Source: Modestobacter marinus
GTDB lineage: Bacteria; Actinomycetota; Actinomycetes; Mycobacteriales; Geodermatophilaceae
Length of the DNA: 64,000 bases
NCBI RefSeq assembly: GCF_019799945.1
Contig: NZ_JABGCH010000026.1
Coordinates: forward strand, 1 to 64,000
Direction of reading: 5' to 3'
The notes under the pieces are model-generated. The model did not search any database. It saw only the letters and a list, made by a program, of their open reading frames with translations, and was not told the DNA's origin. Shown here one piece after another: positions 7,585 to 21,254 of the stretch (position 1 is its first letter; the number at the start of each line of letters is the position of its first letter). The position numbers and the translations under genes are program-made.

Positions 7585-9361
7585 GCGACCTCGGGAGCAG
7601 CCGCCCGCCCCGCCAGCGGCTCCCCGCAACGGTGCGCTCTCGGAGCTGCACATCCGCGGGCTGGGCGCGATCGACGACGTCACCCTGGACCTCGGTCCGG
7701 GGCTGACCGTGGTGACCGGTGAGACCGGCGCCGGCAAGACCATGGTCGTCACCGGCCTGACGCTGCTGTTCGGCGGCCGGGCCGACCCCGGGCGGGTCCG
7801 CGCCGGCGGCCGGGCCGGCGTGGAGGGGCGCCTGGTGCTGCCGCCGGACTCCCCGGTGTGGGCGCGGGCCGCCGACGCCGGCGCCGAGCCGGACGAGGAC
7901 GGCAGCCTCATCCTCGCCCGGACCGTGAGCGCGGAGGGGCGGTCACGGGCGCACCTCGGCGGGCGCAGCGTGCCGGTCGGGGTGGTCGCCGAGCTCGCCG
8001 AGGACCTGCTGGCCGTGCACGGCCAGACCGACCAGTTGCGGCTGACCCGCCCCGCCGAGCAGCGGCGCGCGCTGGACCGCTACGCCGGTCCCGAGCACCT
8101 GGCCCTGCTGGAGGAGCACCGCGCCGCGTACGCCACCTGGCGCGAGCTGGCCGACGACCTCGACCGGCGGCGCAGCCAGGCGCGGGAGCTGGCCCAGACC
8201 GCCGACGTGCTGCGCCACGGCCTGGAGGAGATCGCCGCGGTGGCGCCGGAGCCGGGGGAGGACGAGGCGCTCGACACGCAGGCCAAGCGGCTCGGTGACG
8301 CGGACGCCCTGCGCGCCGTCGCCGACGAGGCCCGGCTCGCGCTGGTCGGGGACGTCACCGGTGACCTCGGCGGGGACGACGGCGGCTTCCCGCAGGACGC
8401 CACCAGCGCGCTGGCCACCGCCGAGCGGGCGCTCGGCGGGTCCGACGACCCCACGCTGGTACTGCTCGCGCAGGACCTCCGGGACGCCGTCGCCGTGGTG
8501 TCCGACGTCGGGGTGCAGCTCGCCGGCTACGTCGCCGACCTGGACGCCGACCCGGCCCGGCTCGCCGAGGTGCTCGACCGGCGCGCGGCGATCACCGCGC
8601 TGGTCCGCAAGTACGCCGATCCCGGTGCGGGACTGGCCGGGGTGCTGACCTGGGCCGCTGACGCCCAGGAGCGGCTGGCCGAGCTGGACGTCTCCGACGC
8701 GGCCCTCGAGGCGCTGGAGGCCCAGCGGGACGCGGCCCGCGCGCAGCTGGCCGAGCGGTCCGCCCGGGTCACCGCGGGGCGGCGCGCCGCCGCGGAGGGC
8801 TTCGCCGCGGAGGTCGGCGCCGAGCTCGCCGGCCTGGCGATGAAGACCGCCCAGGTGTCCTTCCGCATCGACAGCGACCCTGACCGGCCCGGTCCCGAGG
8901 GCGTCGACGAGGTCGCGCTGCTGCTGTCACCGCACCCAGGGGCACCGGCTCGGCCGGTGCACAAGGGCGCCTCCGGCGGTGAGCTCTCCCGGGTGATGCT
9001 CGCGATCGAGGTCGTCTTCGCCGGCGCCGACCCGGTACCGGTGATGGTCTTCGACGAGGTGGACGCCGGGGTGGGCGGTCAGGCCGCGGGGGAGATCGGC
9101 CGGCGGCTGGCGCGCCTGGCCCGGGAGCACCAGGTCGTCGTCGTCACCCACCTGGCCCAGGTAGCGGCGTTCGCCGACACGCACCTGGTCGTGGACAAGA
9201 CACCGGACTCCGGCGCGGGGGTGACCGCCACCGACATCCGGGCGGTGCAGGAGGAGGACCGGGTCCGCGAGCTGGCCCGGATGCTGTCCGGGCTCGCCGA
9301 CAGCGACACCGGTCAGGCGCACGCCCGGGAGCTGCTGGCGGTGGCCGCCGAACGGCAGTAG
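7559..9361 (+). CDS. recN: DNA repair protein RecN
   Basis: 600 residues. An SMC-like ATPase: Walker A GETGAGKT at 54-61 and long Ala/Glu/Arg-rich coiled-coil arms in the middle. An ABC signature-like GASGGELSRVMLAIE and Walker B MVFDEVDAGVGG are followed by VVVTHLAQVAAFAD. RecN acts at double-strand breaks in recombinational repair. The start GTG at 7559 gives a 25-residue Pro/Arg extension before the usual N-terminus LSELHIRGLG; a later start is possible but no better codon is seen. It is the last gene of the operon. No LexA-type box was recognised by eye upstream. Confidence 0.93.
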   Translation: MATRTARRERPREQPPAPPAAPRNGALSELHIRGLGAIDDVTLDLGPGLTVVTGETGAGKTMVVTGLTLLFGGRADPGRVRAGGRAGVEGRLVLPPDSPVWARAADAGAEPDEDGSLILARTVSAEGRSRAHLGGRSVPVGVVAELAEDLLAVHGQTDQLRLTRPAEQRRALDRYAGPEHLALLEEHRAAYATWRELADDLDRRRSQARELAQTADVLRHGLEEIAAVAPEPGEDEALDTQAKRLGDADALRAVADEARLALVGDVTGDLGGDDGGFPQDATSALATAERALGGSDDPTLVLLAQDLRDAVAVVSDVGVQLAGYVADLDADPARLAEVLDRRAAITALVRKYADPGAGLAGVLTWAADAQERLAELDVSDAALEALEAQRDAARAQLAERSARVTAGRRAAAEGFAAEVGAELAGLAMKTAQVSFRIDSDPDRPGPEGVDEVALLLSPHPGAPARPVHKGASGGELSRVMLAIEVVFAGADPVPVMVFDEVDAGVGGQAAGEIGRRLARLAREHQVVVVTHLAQVAAFADTHLVVDKTPDSGAGVTATDIRAVQEEDRVRELARMLSGLADSDTGQAHARELLAVAAERQ

Positions 9362-9374
9362 CGGCCCCGTCCGG

Positions 9375-9393
9375 GGACCCGCCCGGCGGGTCC
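9375..9393. terminator. Hairpin between convergent recN and tetR-type gene
   Basis: GGACCCGCC and GGCGGGTCC flank a single central base, giving a 19-base perfect inverted repeat 14 bases after the recN stop. A second palindrome, CGCGAGCTCGCG, follows at 9411-9422. Together they fill the 88-base convergent gap, which fits bidirectional termination. Confidence 0.45.
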
Positions 9394-9449
9394 TCCTGCA
9401 GGGACCCGCCGCGAGCTCGCGAGCGGTGCGGGGCAGGAGGGTCCTTGTG

Positions 9450-10604
9450 TCAGCGGCGCTTGGCGTAGCCCGCGAGGCCGAACTGCAGCAGCGCCAGCCC
9501 GCGGCGACCGCGACGGCGCAGCTCGTCCTCGAGCTCCGGCCCGGCCTGGCCGTCGAGCACCCGGTCGCGGGCGAGCTCCAGCAGCGCGGTGTACAGGCCC
9601 ACGACGGCGTTGGCGGCCAGCCAGGGCTCCAGCTCACCGAGCGCCGGCCGCGTCTCCATGGTGATCTGCTCGGCCAGCGCGTCGGTCAGGCCGTCGAGGA
9701 TCTCCCGCTCCCGCACCTGCAGGGTGCGCGAGCCGCGGATGACCCGGGCCATCTCCGCGACCCCCTCCGCGGCGGCCGGCGAGCCCAGCCGGCTCACCGC
9801 AGCGACGACGAAGGACCCGGCCGCCGCGGCCACGGACTCGCCGGCCGGGCGACGACGCACCGCCTCCAGCACCAGCGCCCGCATCGGCGGGTCGGCCTCG
9901 AAGACCAGCCCCTCCTTGACCGGGAAGTGGTTGAAGACGGTCTTCTCCACCACCCCGGCCCGCTGGGCGATCTCCACCACGCTCACCGAGTCGAAGCCGC
10001 GCTCGGAGAACAGCTGCGTGGCGGCATCGATGATCGCCTCCCGGGTGCGCAGCCGCCGCTGCTCCCGCAGCGTGGGCCCGCGGCGTTCCCGGCGCCGGGC
10101 ACGCCGCCCGGGGCCGGCGCCGTCCCGGTCACCCGCCCCGTCCCGGTCCCCCGCGCCGTCCCGGTCACCCGCCGCGGCGGGGGCGTCCACCAGCGGCGCT
10201 GGCGGGACCTGTTCGACCGGCGCGTCCGCGACCGGGCGCGGCGGCAGCGGGAGCACCGGCGCGGGAACGGCCTCCTCGACGACCGGGACGAACGCCTCGG
10301 CCACGTCGGCCGGGGCGGTCGGGGGCGCCGCGTGTCCGGTCCCGGGACCGGCCGGCGACGCACCTGGACCCCGGACGCCGGCGAGCTCGTCGGCCAGCCC
10401 TTCGACCAGGTCGTCGGCGAGGACAGTTGCTGTACTCCGGCGCGCGGAGGCCCCTCCAGTCACAGCAGTCACGGTAGTGACGGGACGGTCCCGTCCCCGG
10501 GCAGCGACATGCAGGCGCCGACGGGTGATTTCCGAGCGTGTCGCGGGCAGTCCGGTGTCGGGCGCAGAGTGTGAGCGATCGGTCACTGTTGCGCGTCGAG
10601 TCAT
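9450..10604 (-). CDS. TetR family regulator with long N-terminal extension
   Basis: The C-terminal 200 residues are a normal TetR protein. The HTH is TREAIIDAATQLFSERGFDSVSVVEIAQRAGVVEKTVFNHF, followed by an all-helical ligand domain. Up to 180 residues precede it. They are rich in Pro/Ala/Val and contain three GDRDGA repeats, which is unusual for the family (normal length near 200). The start is uncertain. ATG at 10604 gives 384 residues, but two palindromes lie inside that extension. GTG at 10472 or 10463 would give about 340 residues and place the palindromes upstream as operators. It is divergent from steA and may regulate itself and the envelope operon. The ligand is not known. Confidence 0.75.
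   Translation of the reverse strand: MTRRATVTDRSHSAPDTGLPATRSEITRRRLHVAARGRDRPVTTVTAVTGGASARRSTATVLADDLVEGLADELAGVRGPGASPAGPGTGHAAPPTAPADVAEAFVPVVEEAVPAPVLPLPPRPVADAPVEQVPPAPLVDAPAAAGDRDGAGDRDGAGDRDGAGPGRRARRRERRGPTLREQRRLRTREAIIDAATQLFSERGFDSVSVVEIAQRAGVVEKTVFNHFPVKEGLVFEADPPMRALVLEAVRRRPAGESVAAAAGSFVVAAVSRLGSPAAAEGVAEMARVIRGSRTLQVREREILDGLTDALAEQITMETRPALGELEPWLAANAVVGLYTALLELARDRVLDGQAGPELEDELRRRGRRGLALLQFGLAGYAKRR
10468..10495. promoter_or_regulatory. Paired inverted repeats near tetR-type gene 5' end
   Basis: GTCAC-ggta-GTGAC lies at 10468-10481. Directly adjacent, GACGGGAC-g-GTCCCGTC (17 bases, perfect) lies at 10479-10495. If the regulator starts at GTG 10472 or 10463, these sit at its start codon and would suit an autoregulatory operator. 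Confidence 0.3.
10571..10586. promoter_or_regulatory. Candidate TetR operator palindrome
   Basis: GTGAGCGATCGGTCAC is a 16-base palindrome with one mismatched pair, about 50 bases before the steA start. Length and symmetry are those of TetR-family operators. The position between the divergent regulator and steA supports shared control. Confidence 0.35.
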
Positions 10605-10636
10605 GCTCGTCCGGCCCCCGTGGGACCATCCAGGCC

Positions 10637-11821
10637 ATGCGCATCGGCACTCTGCGGCGCGGACGGCCGTCCGAGACCGAACCCGGCATCACCGGCACCG
10701 CCCGCCTCGACCGACGGACCAAGAACCTCACCAAGCGGCTGCGCCCGGGTGACGTCGCGGTCATCGACCACGTCGACGTCGACCGGGTGAGCGCGGACTC
10801 GCTCGTCGCCTGCAAGGTCGCCGCGGTGATCAACGCCGCGCCCAGCACCTCGGGCCGCTATCCGAACCTCGGCCCCGGGATCCTCGTCGAGGCCGGCATC
10901 CCCCTGGTGGACGGCGTCGGCAAGGAGGTCTTCACCAAGCTCAAGGAGGGCACCCCGGTCCGGGTCGAGGGCAACCAGGTCTTCGCCGGGGAGACGCTCG
11001 TCGCCGAGGGCGTCGAGCAGACGACCGAGTCGGTCGCCGAGGCGATGGCCGAGGCGCGGGCGGGCCTGTCGGTGCAGTTGGAGGCCTTCGCCGCCAACAC
11101 GATGGAGTACATGAAGCGCGAGCGCGCGCTCCTCCTCGACGGCGTGGGCGTCCCCGACGTGTCGACCAAGATCGAGGGCCGGCACGCGCTCGTCGTCGTC
11201 CGCGGGTACGACTACAAGGAGGACCTCGCGGCACTGCGGTCCTACATCCGCGACTACCGGCCGGTGCTGATCGGCGTGGACGGCGGCGCGGACGCCATCC
11301 GGGAGGCCGGCTACCAGCCGGAGATGATCATCGGCGACATGGACTCGGTGAGCGACGACGTCCTCCGCTGCGGCGCCGAGGTCGTCGTCCACGCCTACGC
11401 CGACGGCCGCGCGCCGGGCCTGCAGCGTGTCCAGGACCTCGGCGTGGACGCCATCACCTTCCCGGCCGCGGCGACCAGCGAGGACATCGCGATGCTCCTC
11501 GCCGACGAGAAGGGCGCCTCGCTCATCGTCGCCGTCGGCACCCACGCCACTCTGGTCGAGTTCCTCGACAAGGGTCGCGGCGGCATGGCCTCGACGTTCC
11601 TCACCCGGCTGCGGCTGGGCGGGAAGCTGGTCGACGCCAAGGGCGTGAGCCGGCTCTACCGCAGCCGCATCTCGACCCTCGCGCTCGTGCTGCTGGTCCT
11701 CGCCGCCCTGGCGTCGATCGTCGCCGCGCTCGCTGTCTCCACCGCCGGGCGCGTCTACCTCGACCTGCTCATCGACCAATGGGACAGCTTCGTGTTCTGG
11801 TTGGAGAACCTCTTCTCGTGA
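10637..11821 (+). CDS. steA: SteA, regulator of cell separation (thiamin pyrophosphokinase-like)
   Basis: 394 residues. The cytosolic part carries a thiamin-pyrophosphokinase-like fold: VLIGVDGGADAIREAG and IIGDMDSVSDDVL, where the DG-GAD and GDMDS motifs are intact. One C-terminal membrane segment follows (about residues 348-372, ISTLALVLLVLAALASIVAALAVS). This is the Rv1697/cg1603 family. In Corynebacterium glutamicum SteA works with SteB to control peptidoglycan cleavage during daughter-cell separation. The next gene here is the SteB partner, overlapping by four bases. The ATG at 10637 matches the conserved N-terminus; no strong ribosome site is seen. Confidence 0.88.
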   Translation: MRIGTLRRGRPSETEPGITGTARLDRRTKNLTKRLRPGDVAVIDHVDVDRVSADSLVACKVAAVINAAPSTSGRYPNLGPGILVEAGIPLVDGVGKEVFTKLKEGTPVRVEGNQVFAGETLVAEGVEQTTESVAEAMAEARAGLSVQLEAFAANTMEYMKRERALLLDGVGVPDVSTKIEGRHALVVVRGYDYKEDLAALRSYIRDYRPVLIGVDGGADAIREAGYQPEMIIGDMDSVSDDVLRCGAEVVVHAYADGRAPGLQRVQDLGVDAITFPAAATSEDIAMLLADEKGASLIVAVGTHATLVEFLDKGRGGMASTFLTRLRLGGKLVDAKGVSRLYRSRISTLALVLLVLAALASIVAALAVSTAGRVYLDLLIDQWDSFVFWLENLFS

Positions 11822-12771
11822 TCGACTTCCGCTACCACCTGGTCTCCCTGATCGCGGTCTTCCTCGCCGTCGCGCTGGGGATCGTCATCGGGACGACGCA
11901 GCTCAACGGCCCGGTGCTGGACAACCTGCAGGGCCAGGTCAGCGACCTGCAGGCGGACAAGCGGGACCTGGAGGACCAGACCCAGGTGCTGCAGGCCCAG
12001 ATCGACGAGGTCGGCGCCTTCGAGGAGGCCGTCGGCCCCACGCTGGTCGCCGGCAGCCTCGCGGAGCGCAGCGTCGTGCTGGTGCTGACCCCGGGCGAGG
12101 TGCCCGCCGAGGTCGTCGAGGGCGTCACCGCGCTGCTGGGCAGCGCCGGGGCGACGGTGACCGGCACGGTGCGGCTGACCGAGGGCTACACCGACCCGGC
12201 CTCGGCGACCAGCCTGCAGAGCTACGTCACCGGCCCGGGCCGCCCGCCGGGCATCACCCTGCCCGAGACCGACGACACCGGGCAGCTGGTGGCCTCCCTG
12301 CTCGCGCAGGTGCTGATGGTCCCGGGAGCGAACAGCCCCACCGCCGGCACCGTCCCCGACACCGCGGCCACGTCCTCGGTGCTCGCCGGGCTGGAGGAGC
12401 TCGACGTGCTCAGCCAGGACACCTCCTCGGTGAGCCCGGCGGACTTCGCCGTCGTCCTGACCGCCGGCGCCCTCACCAGCGACGCCGCCGACGACCGCAC
12501 CACCGGCCTGGTCCAGCTGGCCCAGGCACTGGACGCGTCGGGCTCGGGCGCGGTCGTCGCCGGAGACCCGGCCTCCGCCGGGGAGGGCGGCCTGGTGACC
12601 GCCGTCCGCGGCGACCAGGCGGTGTCCGGCGCCGTCTCCTCCGTCGACAACGTGACCACGCCCGCCGGCCGGATCAGCACCGTGCTCGCGCTGGCCGCCG
12701 AGGGCCGCGGCACCTCCGGTGAGTACGGCGTCGGCGAGGACACCCAGCCGGTGCCCGCGCCGGTCTCGTGA
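11818..12771 (+). CDS. steB: SteB/MctB family membrane protein
   Basis: 317 residues. It begins VIDFRYHLVSLIAVFLAVALGIVIG, a single N-terminal membrane helix typical of the family. A short coiled coil (VSDLQADKRDLEDQTQVLQAQI) and an extracytoplasmic domain follow. M. tuberculosis Rv1698 is named MctB (copper transport), while the corynebacterial homologue is SteB, partner of SteA. Direct linkage with steA favours the SteB role here. GTG at 11818 overlaps the steA stop (GTGA). The C-terminal 20 residues are Gly/Pro-rich. Confidence 0.85.
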   Translation: MIDFRYHLVSLIAVFLAVALGIVIGTTQLNGPVLDNLQGQVSDLQADKRDLEDQTQVLQAQIDEVGAFEEAVGPTLVAGSLAERSVVLVLTPGEVPAEVVEGVTALLGSAGATVTGTVRLTEGYTDPASATSLQSYVTGPGRPPGITLPETDDTGQLVASLLAQVLMVPGANSPTAGTVPDTAATSSVLAGLEELDVLSQDTSSVSPADFAVVLTAGALTSDAADDRTTGLVQLAQALDASGSGAVVAGDPASAGEGGLVTAVRGDQAVSGAVSSVDNVTTPAGRISTVLALAAEGRGTSGEYGVGEDTQPVPAPVS

Positions 12772-13604
12772 GCACCCCTAGACTCGCTGCGCTGGCGGCC
12801 GGCGGCGCGCTCGCCGCGCGCGCCGGCCTGGCCGCGGCCGGCCGGCTGGCCGCTGCGCCGGCCGGGGCCCGCTGGCAGCGCACCAACTACGCGCGGCGTC
12901 CGGTGAGCCTGCTGGGTGGCCCGGTGCTCGCCGCCGCGGCGACCGGGTCGGCGGTGCTCGGCGCGCCCGCGGGGTACCGCGCGGCCGCCGCCGTCGTCGG
13001 CACGGTGGCCGGGGCGGTCGGCGGCTATGACGACGTGGCCGGCGCGCGCCCCGAGCAGTCCCGCGACAAGGGGCTCGCGGGCCACCTCGCCGCCCTGCGG
13101 GAGGGCCGGGTGTCCGCCGGCGCGGTGAAGGTCGCCGCGATCGGTGCCGCCGCGGCCCTCGCCGCGGTGCTCACACGCCGCGGCCGGGGCGGCTCCGCGC
13201 TCGTCGACGGCGTGCTCACCACCGGCCTGGTCGCCGGGACGGCGAACCTGCTGAACCTGCTCGACCTCCGCCCCGGGCGCGCGGCGAAGGCGTCGGGGCT
13301 GCTGGCCGCGGCCACCTCCGGCGGTCCGGCCGGGGGCCTGGCCGCCGGGCCGCTCGGCGCCGCGCTCGGCGTGCTGCCCGACGACCTGGGCGAGCGCGTC
13401 ATGCTCGGCGACTGCGGGGCCAACGCGGTCGGCGCCCTGCTGGGTCTGCGGCTGGCCGCGGTGCCCGGACGCGGCACCCGGGCCGCCGTGCTCGCCGTCG
13501 TCACGGCGCTGACCCTGGCGAGCGAGAAGGTGAGCTTCACCCGGGTCATCGAGTCCACGCCCGGGCTGCGCGAGCTCGACCGGCTCGGCCGCCGGCCCGC
13601 GTGA
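12768..13604 (+). CDS. MraY/WecA-like membrane protein (PNPT superfamily)
   Basis: 278 residues, very Ala/Gly-rich, with several hydrophobic segments. It carries the hallmarks of polyprenyl-phosphate N-acetylhexosamine-1-phosphate transferases. The Asp pair is GGYDDVAG (88-89), followed by KGLAGH. NLLNLLDLRPGRA (160-171) is like NxxNxxDGxxG, and LGDCGANALG-like GDCGANAVG (214-222) completes the set. It is shorter than MraY (about 360 residues). It may load a sugar phosphate onto undecaprenyl phosphate, but donor and product are unknown. It overlaps steB by four bases and lies directly before murJ, which points to a cell-envelope role. Confidence 0.7.
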   Translation: MSTPRLAALAAGGALAARAGLAAAGRLAAAPAGARWQRTNYARRPVSLLGGPVLAAAATGSAVLGAPAGYRAAAAVVGTVAGAVGGYDDVAGARPEQSRDKGLAGHLAALREGRVSAGAVKVAAIGAAAALAAVLTRRGRGGSALVDGVLTTGLVAGTANLLNLLDLRPGRAAKASGLLAAATSGGPAGGLAAGPLGAALGVLPDDLGERVMLGDCGANAVGALLGLRLAAVPGRGTRAAVLAVVTALTLASEKVSFTRVIESTPGLRELDRLGRRPA

Positions 13605-13647
13605 GCCGCCGCAGACAGGGGCGGGCGGCACGGATCGGAGCACGCTG

Positions 13648-15282
13648 GTGACCGCGCGGCGGGCCGCCCTGGGCGTCGCCGGGGCCGCGCTGCTGATCTC
13701 CGTGCTGACCCTGCTGGCCCGGCTCGCCGGGTTCGGGCGCACCCTGGTCTTCACCAACGCGGTCGGCGCGGGCAGCACCGGTGACACCTACCTGGCCGCC
13801 AACAACGTCCCGAACATCGTCTACGAGGTGGTCGCGGGGGGCGCCCTGGCCAGCCTGGTGGTGCCGATGCTCGCCGGGGGCATCGCCGTCGGCGACCGGG
13901 ATCAGGTCCGCCGGACGGCGTCGGCGCTGCTGGGCTGGACCCTGCTGGTGCTCGTGCCGATGGCGGTGCTGCTCGCGGTGCTCGCCCGGCCGATCGCGGC
14001 CGGCCTGCTCGGCGGCGACGCCGCCGACCCGGCGAAGATCGACCTCGCCGCGCGGTTCCTGGTGGTCTTCGCCCCGCAGGTGGTCCTGTACGGGCTGGGC
14101 ATCGTGTTCACCGGGATCCTGCAGGCGCACCGGCGCTTCGTCGGCCCGGCGATCGTGCCGTTGGTCTCGTCCGTGGTCGTGGCCGGGGCCTACCTGCTCT
14201 TCGCCGTCCTGGACGGCGGCCGGTCGGTGGCCGACCTCGGCCGCACCGCGGAACTGGTGCTCGGGGTCGGGACGACGCTCGGCGTCGTCGCGCTGACCCT
14301 GCCGCTCCTCCTCCCGCTGCGCCGGCTGCACCTCGGCCTCCGGCCCGCGCTGCGGTTCCCGGTCGGCGCCGCTCCGCGGGTGCGCCGGCTCGCGATCGCG
14401 GGCGTGGTCACCCTTGCCGGGCAGCAGCTGGTGGCGCTGGTCGCGATCCGGCTGGCCAGCGCCGGCGCGCCCGAGGGCACCCAGGTCGTCTACCTCGCCG
14501 GCATGGCGATGTTCCTGCTGCCCTGGGCGGCGGTGGCGGTGCCGCTGGCCACGTCGGTGTACCCGCAGCTGAGCGCGAGTGCCGAGGCGGGCGACGAGGC
14601 CGGCTACCGGTCCGCCCTGGCGCCGGTGACCGTGCTGACCGTCGTCGGCTCCGCCGTCGCGGCGGCCGGGCTGGTGGCGGTCTCCGGGCCGATCGCCCGG
14701 CTGTTCCTCATCTCGGGGGACGACGCCGCTGCCGCGGCCGCGCTGCAGGGCACGATCGCGGTCTTCGCGCTGGGCCTGGTCGGCTACGGCCTGGTCGCGG
14801 TGCTGACCCGGGCGCTGTACGCCCGCGGGCTGTGGCGGGCGCCGACGGTGTGCGTCACCGCGGGCTGGCTGGTCGCGGTCGCCGCCGACCTGGTCCTCTC
14901 CGCCGTCCTGCCGCCCGCCGACCGGGGTCTGGCCCTCGCGGCCGGGCACAGCATCGGCGTCACCGTCGCCGGGCTGGCGCTGCTGCTGGTGACCGCCCGG
15001 GCCGCGGGAACCGGGGCGCTGGCCGGCCTGCTCCGCACCGGCCTGCTCGCCCTGGCCGCCGCCGCGCTGGCCGCCGTCGCCGGGCTGTGGACGGCCCAGG
15101 CGCTCGGCGCCGCACCGGTGCCCCGGGGCGGGATGCTGGCGGTGGTGGGCACCGGACTGGGCGCCGGTGGGGTGGTGCTGGCGGTGGCCGGCGTGGTCAT
15201 GATGGGGACCGCCCGCGGGCCGCTGACCGCGGCCGTGCGCGGGCTGCGCGGAACGGGCGGGCGAGAGGTGACAGGTGGCTGA
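13648..15282 (+). CDS. murJ: Lipid II flippase-type protein MurJ/MviN
   Basis: 544 residues, about 14 membrane helices. The N-terminus (LLISVLTLLARLAGFGRTLVFTNAVG...GDTYLAANNVPNIVYEVVAGGALAS) is the MurJ family signature. The family moves lipid-linked peptidoglycan precursors across the membrane. Main actinobacterial MurJ proteins near the origin have large kinase-like C-termini; this one lacks them, so it may be a second MurJ-like flippase dedicated to the neighbouring glycan genes. The GTG at 13648 has a GGAG ribosome site 10 bases upstream. It overlaps the glycosyltransferase gene by eight bases. Confidence 0.87.
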   Translation: MTARRAALGVAGAALLISVLTLLARLAGFGRTLVFTNAVGAGSTGDTYLAANNVPNIVYEVVAGGALASLVVPMLAGGIAVGDRDQVRRTASALLGWTLLVLVPMAVLLAVLARPIAAGLLGGDAADPAKIDLAARFLVVFAPQVVLYGLGIVFTGILQAHRRFVGPAIVPLVSSVVVAGAYLLFAVLDGGRSVADLGRTAELVLGVGTTLGVVALTLPLLLPLRRLHLGLRPALRFPVGAAPRVRRLAIAGVVTLAGQQLVALVAIRLASAGAPEGTQVVYLAGMAMFLLPWAAVAVPLATSVYPQLSASAEAGDEAGYRSALAPVTVLTVVGSAVAAAGLVAVSGPIARLFLISGDDAAAAAALQGTIAVFALGLVGYGLVAVLTRALYARGLWRAPTVCVTAGWLVAVAADLVLSAVLPPADRGLALAAGHSIGVTVAGLALLLVTARAAGTGALAGLLRTGLLALAAAALAAVAGLWTAQALGAAPVPRGGMLAVVGTGLGAGGVVLAVAGVVMMGTARGPLTAAVRGLRGTGGREVTGG

Positions 15283-16431
15283 GCAGCAGGGGCGTCCGCT
15301 GGCCGACCGGCGGATCGCCGAGGTGCTGGCGACCAGCACCGGCGGGGTCGGCACACACCTGCGCTCGCTGCTGGTCCCGCTCGGGCGGGCGGGGGCCTCC
15401 GTGCGGGTGTGCGGCCCGCGCGCCACCGAGGACCTCTTCGGCTTCACCGCCACCGGGGCCGACTTCCGCGCGGTCGAGATCTCCGCCGGCCTCGCGCCCG
15501 CCGCCGACCTGCGGGCGGTGCTGGCGCTGCGGCGGGCGACCGCCGGCGCAGACCTCGTGCACGCCCACGGCCTGCGTGCCGGGTTGGTCGCCGCGGCCGC
15601 CCGCCGGGTGCCCGGCACCCGGGCGCCGCGGCTGGTGCTGACCCTGCACAACGCCCTGCCCGGTGGCGCCGGCCTGCGCCGGCAGGTGCTCCAGGCCGCC
15701 GAGCTGGCGACGATCCGCGGGGCCGACGTCGTGCTCGCCGCCTCGGGCGACCTGGCCGGGAACGCCCGCCGGCTCGGCGCCCGGGACGTGCGCGTGGCCC
15801 CGGTCGCCGCGCCGCCGCTGGGCCGGCCGCAGCGGCCGCGGCGGGAGGTCCGCCGCGAGGTGGGGCTGGAGGACGACGCGCGGCCGCTCGTGGTCGCGGT
15901 CGGGCGGCTGCACCCGCAGAAGGGCTACGACGTCCTGCTCGGCGCCGTGCACCGCTGGATCGCCGATCCCCGGCTGAGCCCGGCGCCGCTGGTGGCCATC
16001 GCCGGCGACGGTCCGCTGCACGAGGAGCTGACCGCGCGCATCCGCGCCGAGCAGCTGCCGGTGACCCTGCTGGGCCGGCGCACCGACGTCGCGGACCTGC
16101 TCGGCGCCGCCGACGTGTGCGTGCTGCCGTCGGTGTGGGAGGCCCGCTCGCTGACCGCGCAGGAGGCGCTGCGGGCCGGCACGCCCCTGGTGGCCACCCG
16201 GGTCGGCGGCATCCCGGAGCTGGTCGGGGACGCCGCCGAGCTCGTTCCGGTCGGGGACGCCGCCGCGCTGGCCGACGCGGTCACCGGCGTGCTCACCGAC
16301 CACGCACGCACCGCCCGGCTCGGTGCCGCCGGCCCCCGCCAGGCGGCGACCTGGCCGGACGAGGCCGCCACCGCCCGGCAGCTGGTCGAGCTGTACGCCG
16401 AGCTGCTGGGCCGCCCGGGCGGAGCGGAGCG

Positions 16432-16435
<4 letters not shown>
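15275..16435 (+). CDS. Family GT4 glycosyltransferase
   Basis: 386 residues with the GT-B fold. The N-terminal half has the glycine loop TSTGGVGTHLRSLLVPL and DLVHAHGLRAGLVAA. The C-terminal half has VAVGRLHPQKGYDVLLGAV, then LLGRRTDVADLLGAADVCVLPS and the E(x7)E donor-site motif EARSLTAQEALRAGTPLVATRVGGIPELV. It transfers a nucleotide sugar to a lipid or glycan acceptor on the cytosolic face; sugar unknown. It is flanked by murJ and the phosphatase-like membrane protein with overlaps on both sides, so all three probably serve one glycan pathway. Confidence 0.87.
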
Positions 16436-20523
<4,088 letters not shown>

Positions 20524-20524
<1 letters not shown>

Positions 20525-21120
20525 TGACGCAGGCCGAGCCGCACGAGTACGCACTCCTCGGCAGCGAGGAGGTCTACACGGGCCGGGTGATCTCGCTGCG
20601 CCGGGACACCGTCGCCATGCCCGGGGGCGGCGAGAGCGTCCGTGAGGTGGTCCGGCACCCGGGGGCGGTGGCGATCGTCGCGCTGGACGACGACGACCGC
20701 GTCGTCCTGGTGCGCCAGTACCGCCACCCGGTGGCCGACCGGCTGTGGGAGCTGCCCGCCGGCCTGCGCGACGCCGACGGCGAGCCGCCGCTGGAGACCG
20801 CGAAGCGGGAGCTCGCCGAGGAGGCGCTGCTGGCCGCCGAACGCTGGTCGCTGCTGGTGACCAGCTACTCGACCCCGGGCTTCTGCGACGAGCAGGTGCT
20901 CGTCTACCTGGCCGAGGGACTGTCGGAGGTCCGCCGGCCCGACGGGTTCACCGTGGAGCATGAGGAGCTGGACATGACCGTCGAGCGGATCCCGCTCGAC
21001 GAGGCCGTGCAGCAGGTCTTCGACGGCACGATCCGCAACGCCTCGGCGGTGATCGGCTTGCTGGCCGCGGCCCGGGCCCGCGCGGTGCCGCCGCGGCTGC
21101 GTCCGGTCGACGCGACCTGA
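20524..21120 (+). CDS. ADP-ribose pyrophosphatase (Nudix hydrolase)
   Basis: 198 residues. The Nudix box reads GLRDADGEPPLETAKRELAEE, the one-residue-longer spacing seen in other actinobacterial ADPRases; the catalytic REL-EE core is intact. VVLVRQYRHPVADRLWELPAG precedes the box. The family hydrolyses ADP-ribose and related nucleotide sugars. This is the Rv1700 position and type. Its ATG overlaps the pyrG stop (TGATG), so the two are translationally coupled. Confidence 0.88.
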
Positions 21121-21254
21121 CGCCACGCCCGGGCGCTGCCGGCACGTGTGGTGGCGGCGGCCGAGGGGGAAACTGAGAGGAGCGGCGCGCGCACCGCGGC
21201 CCCAGGTCCGGGCCCTCGGCCCCGGCCTGTCCGGCGAACGAGGAGCGGCCCATC

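Noticed and set aside
13546-15651. A 701-residue minus-strand open frame under murJ
   Set aside because: Opposite to a MurJ-family gene with clear motifs; no ribosome site and no homology pattern.
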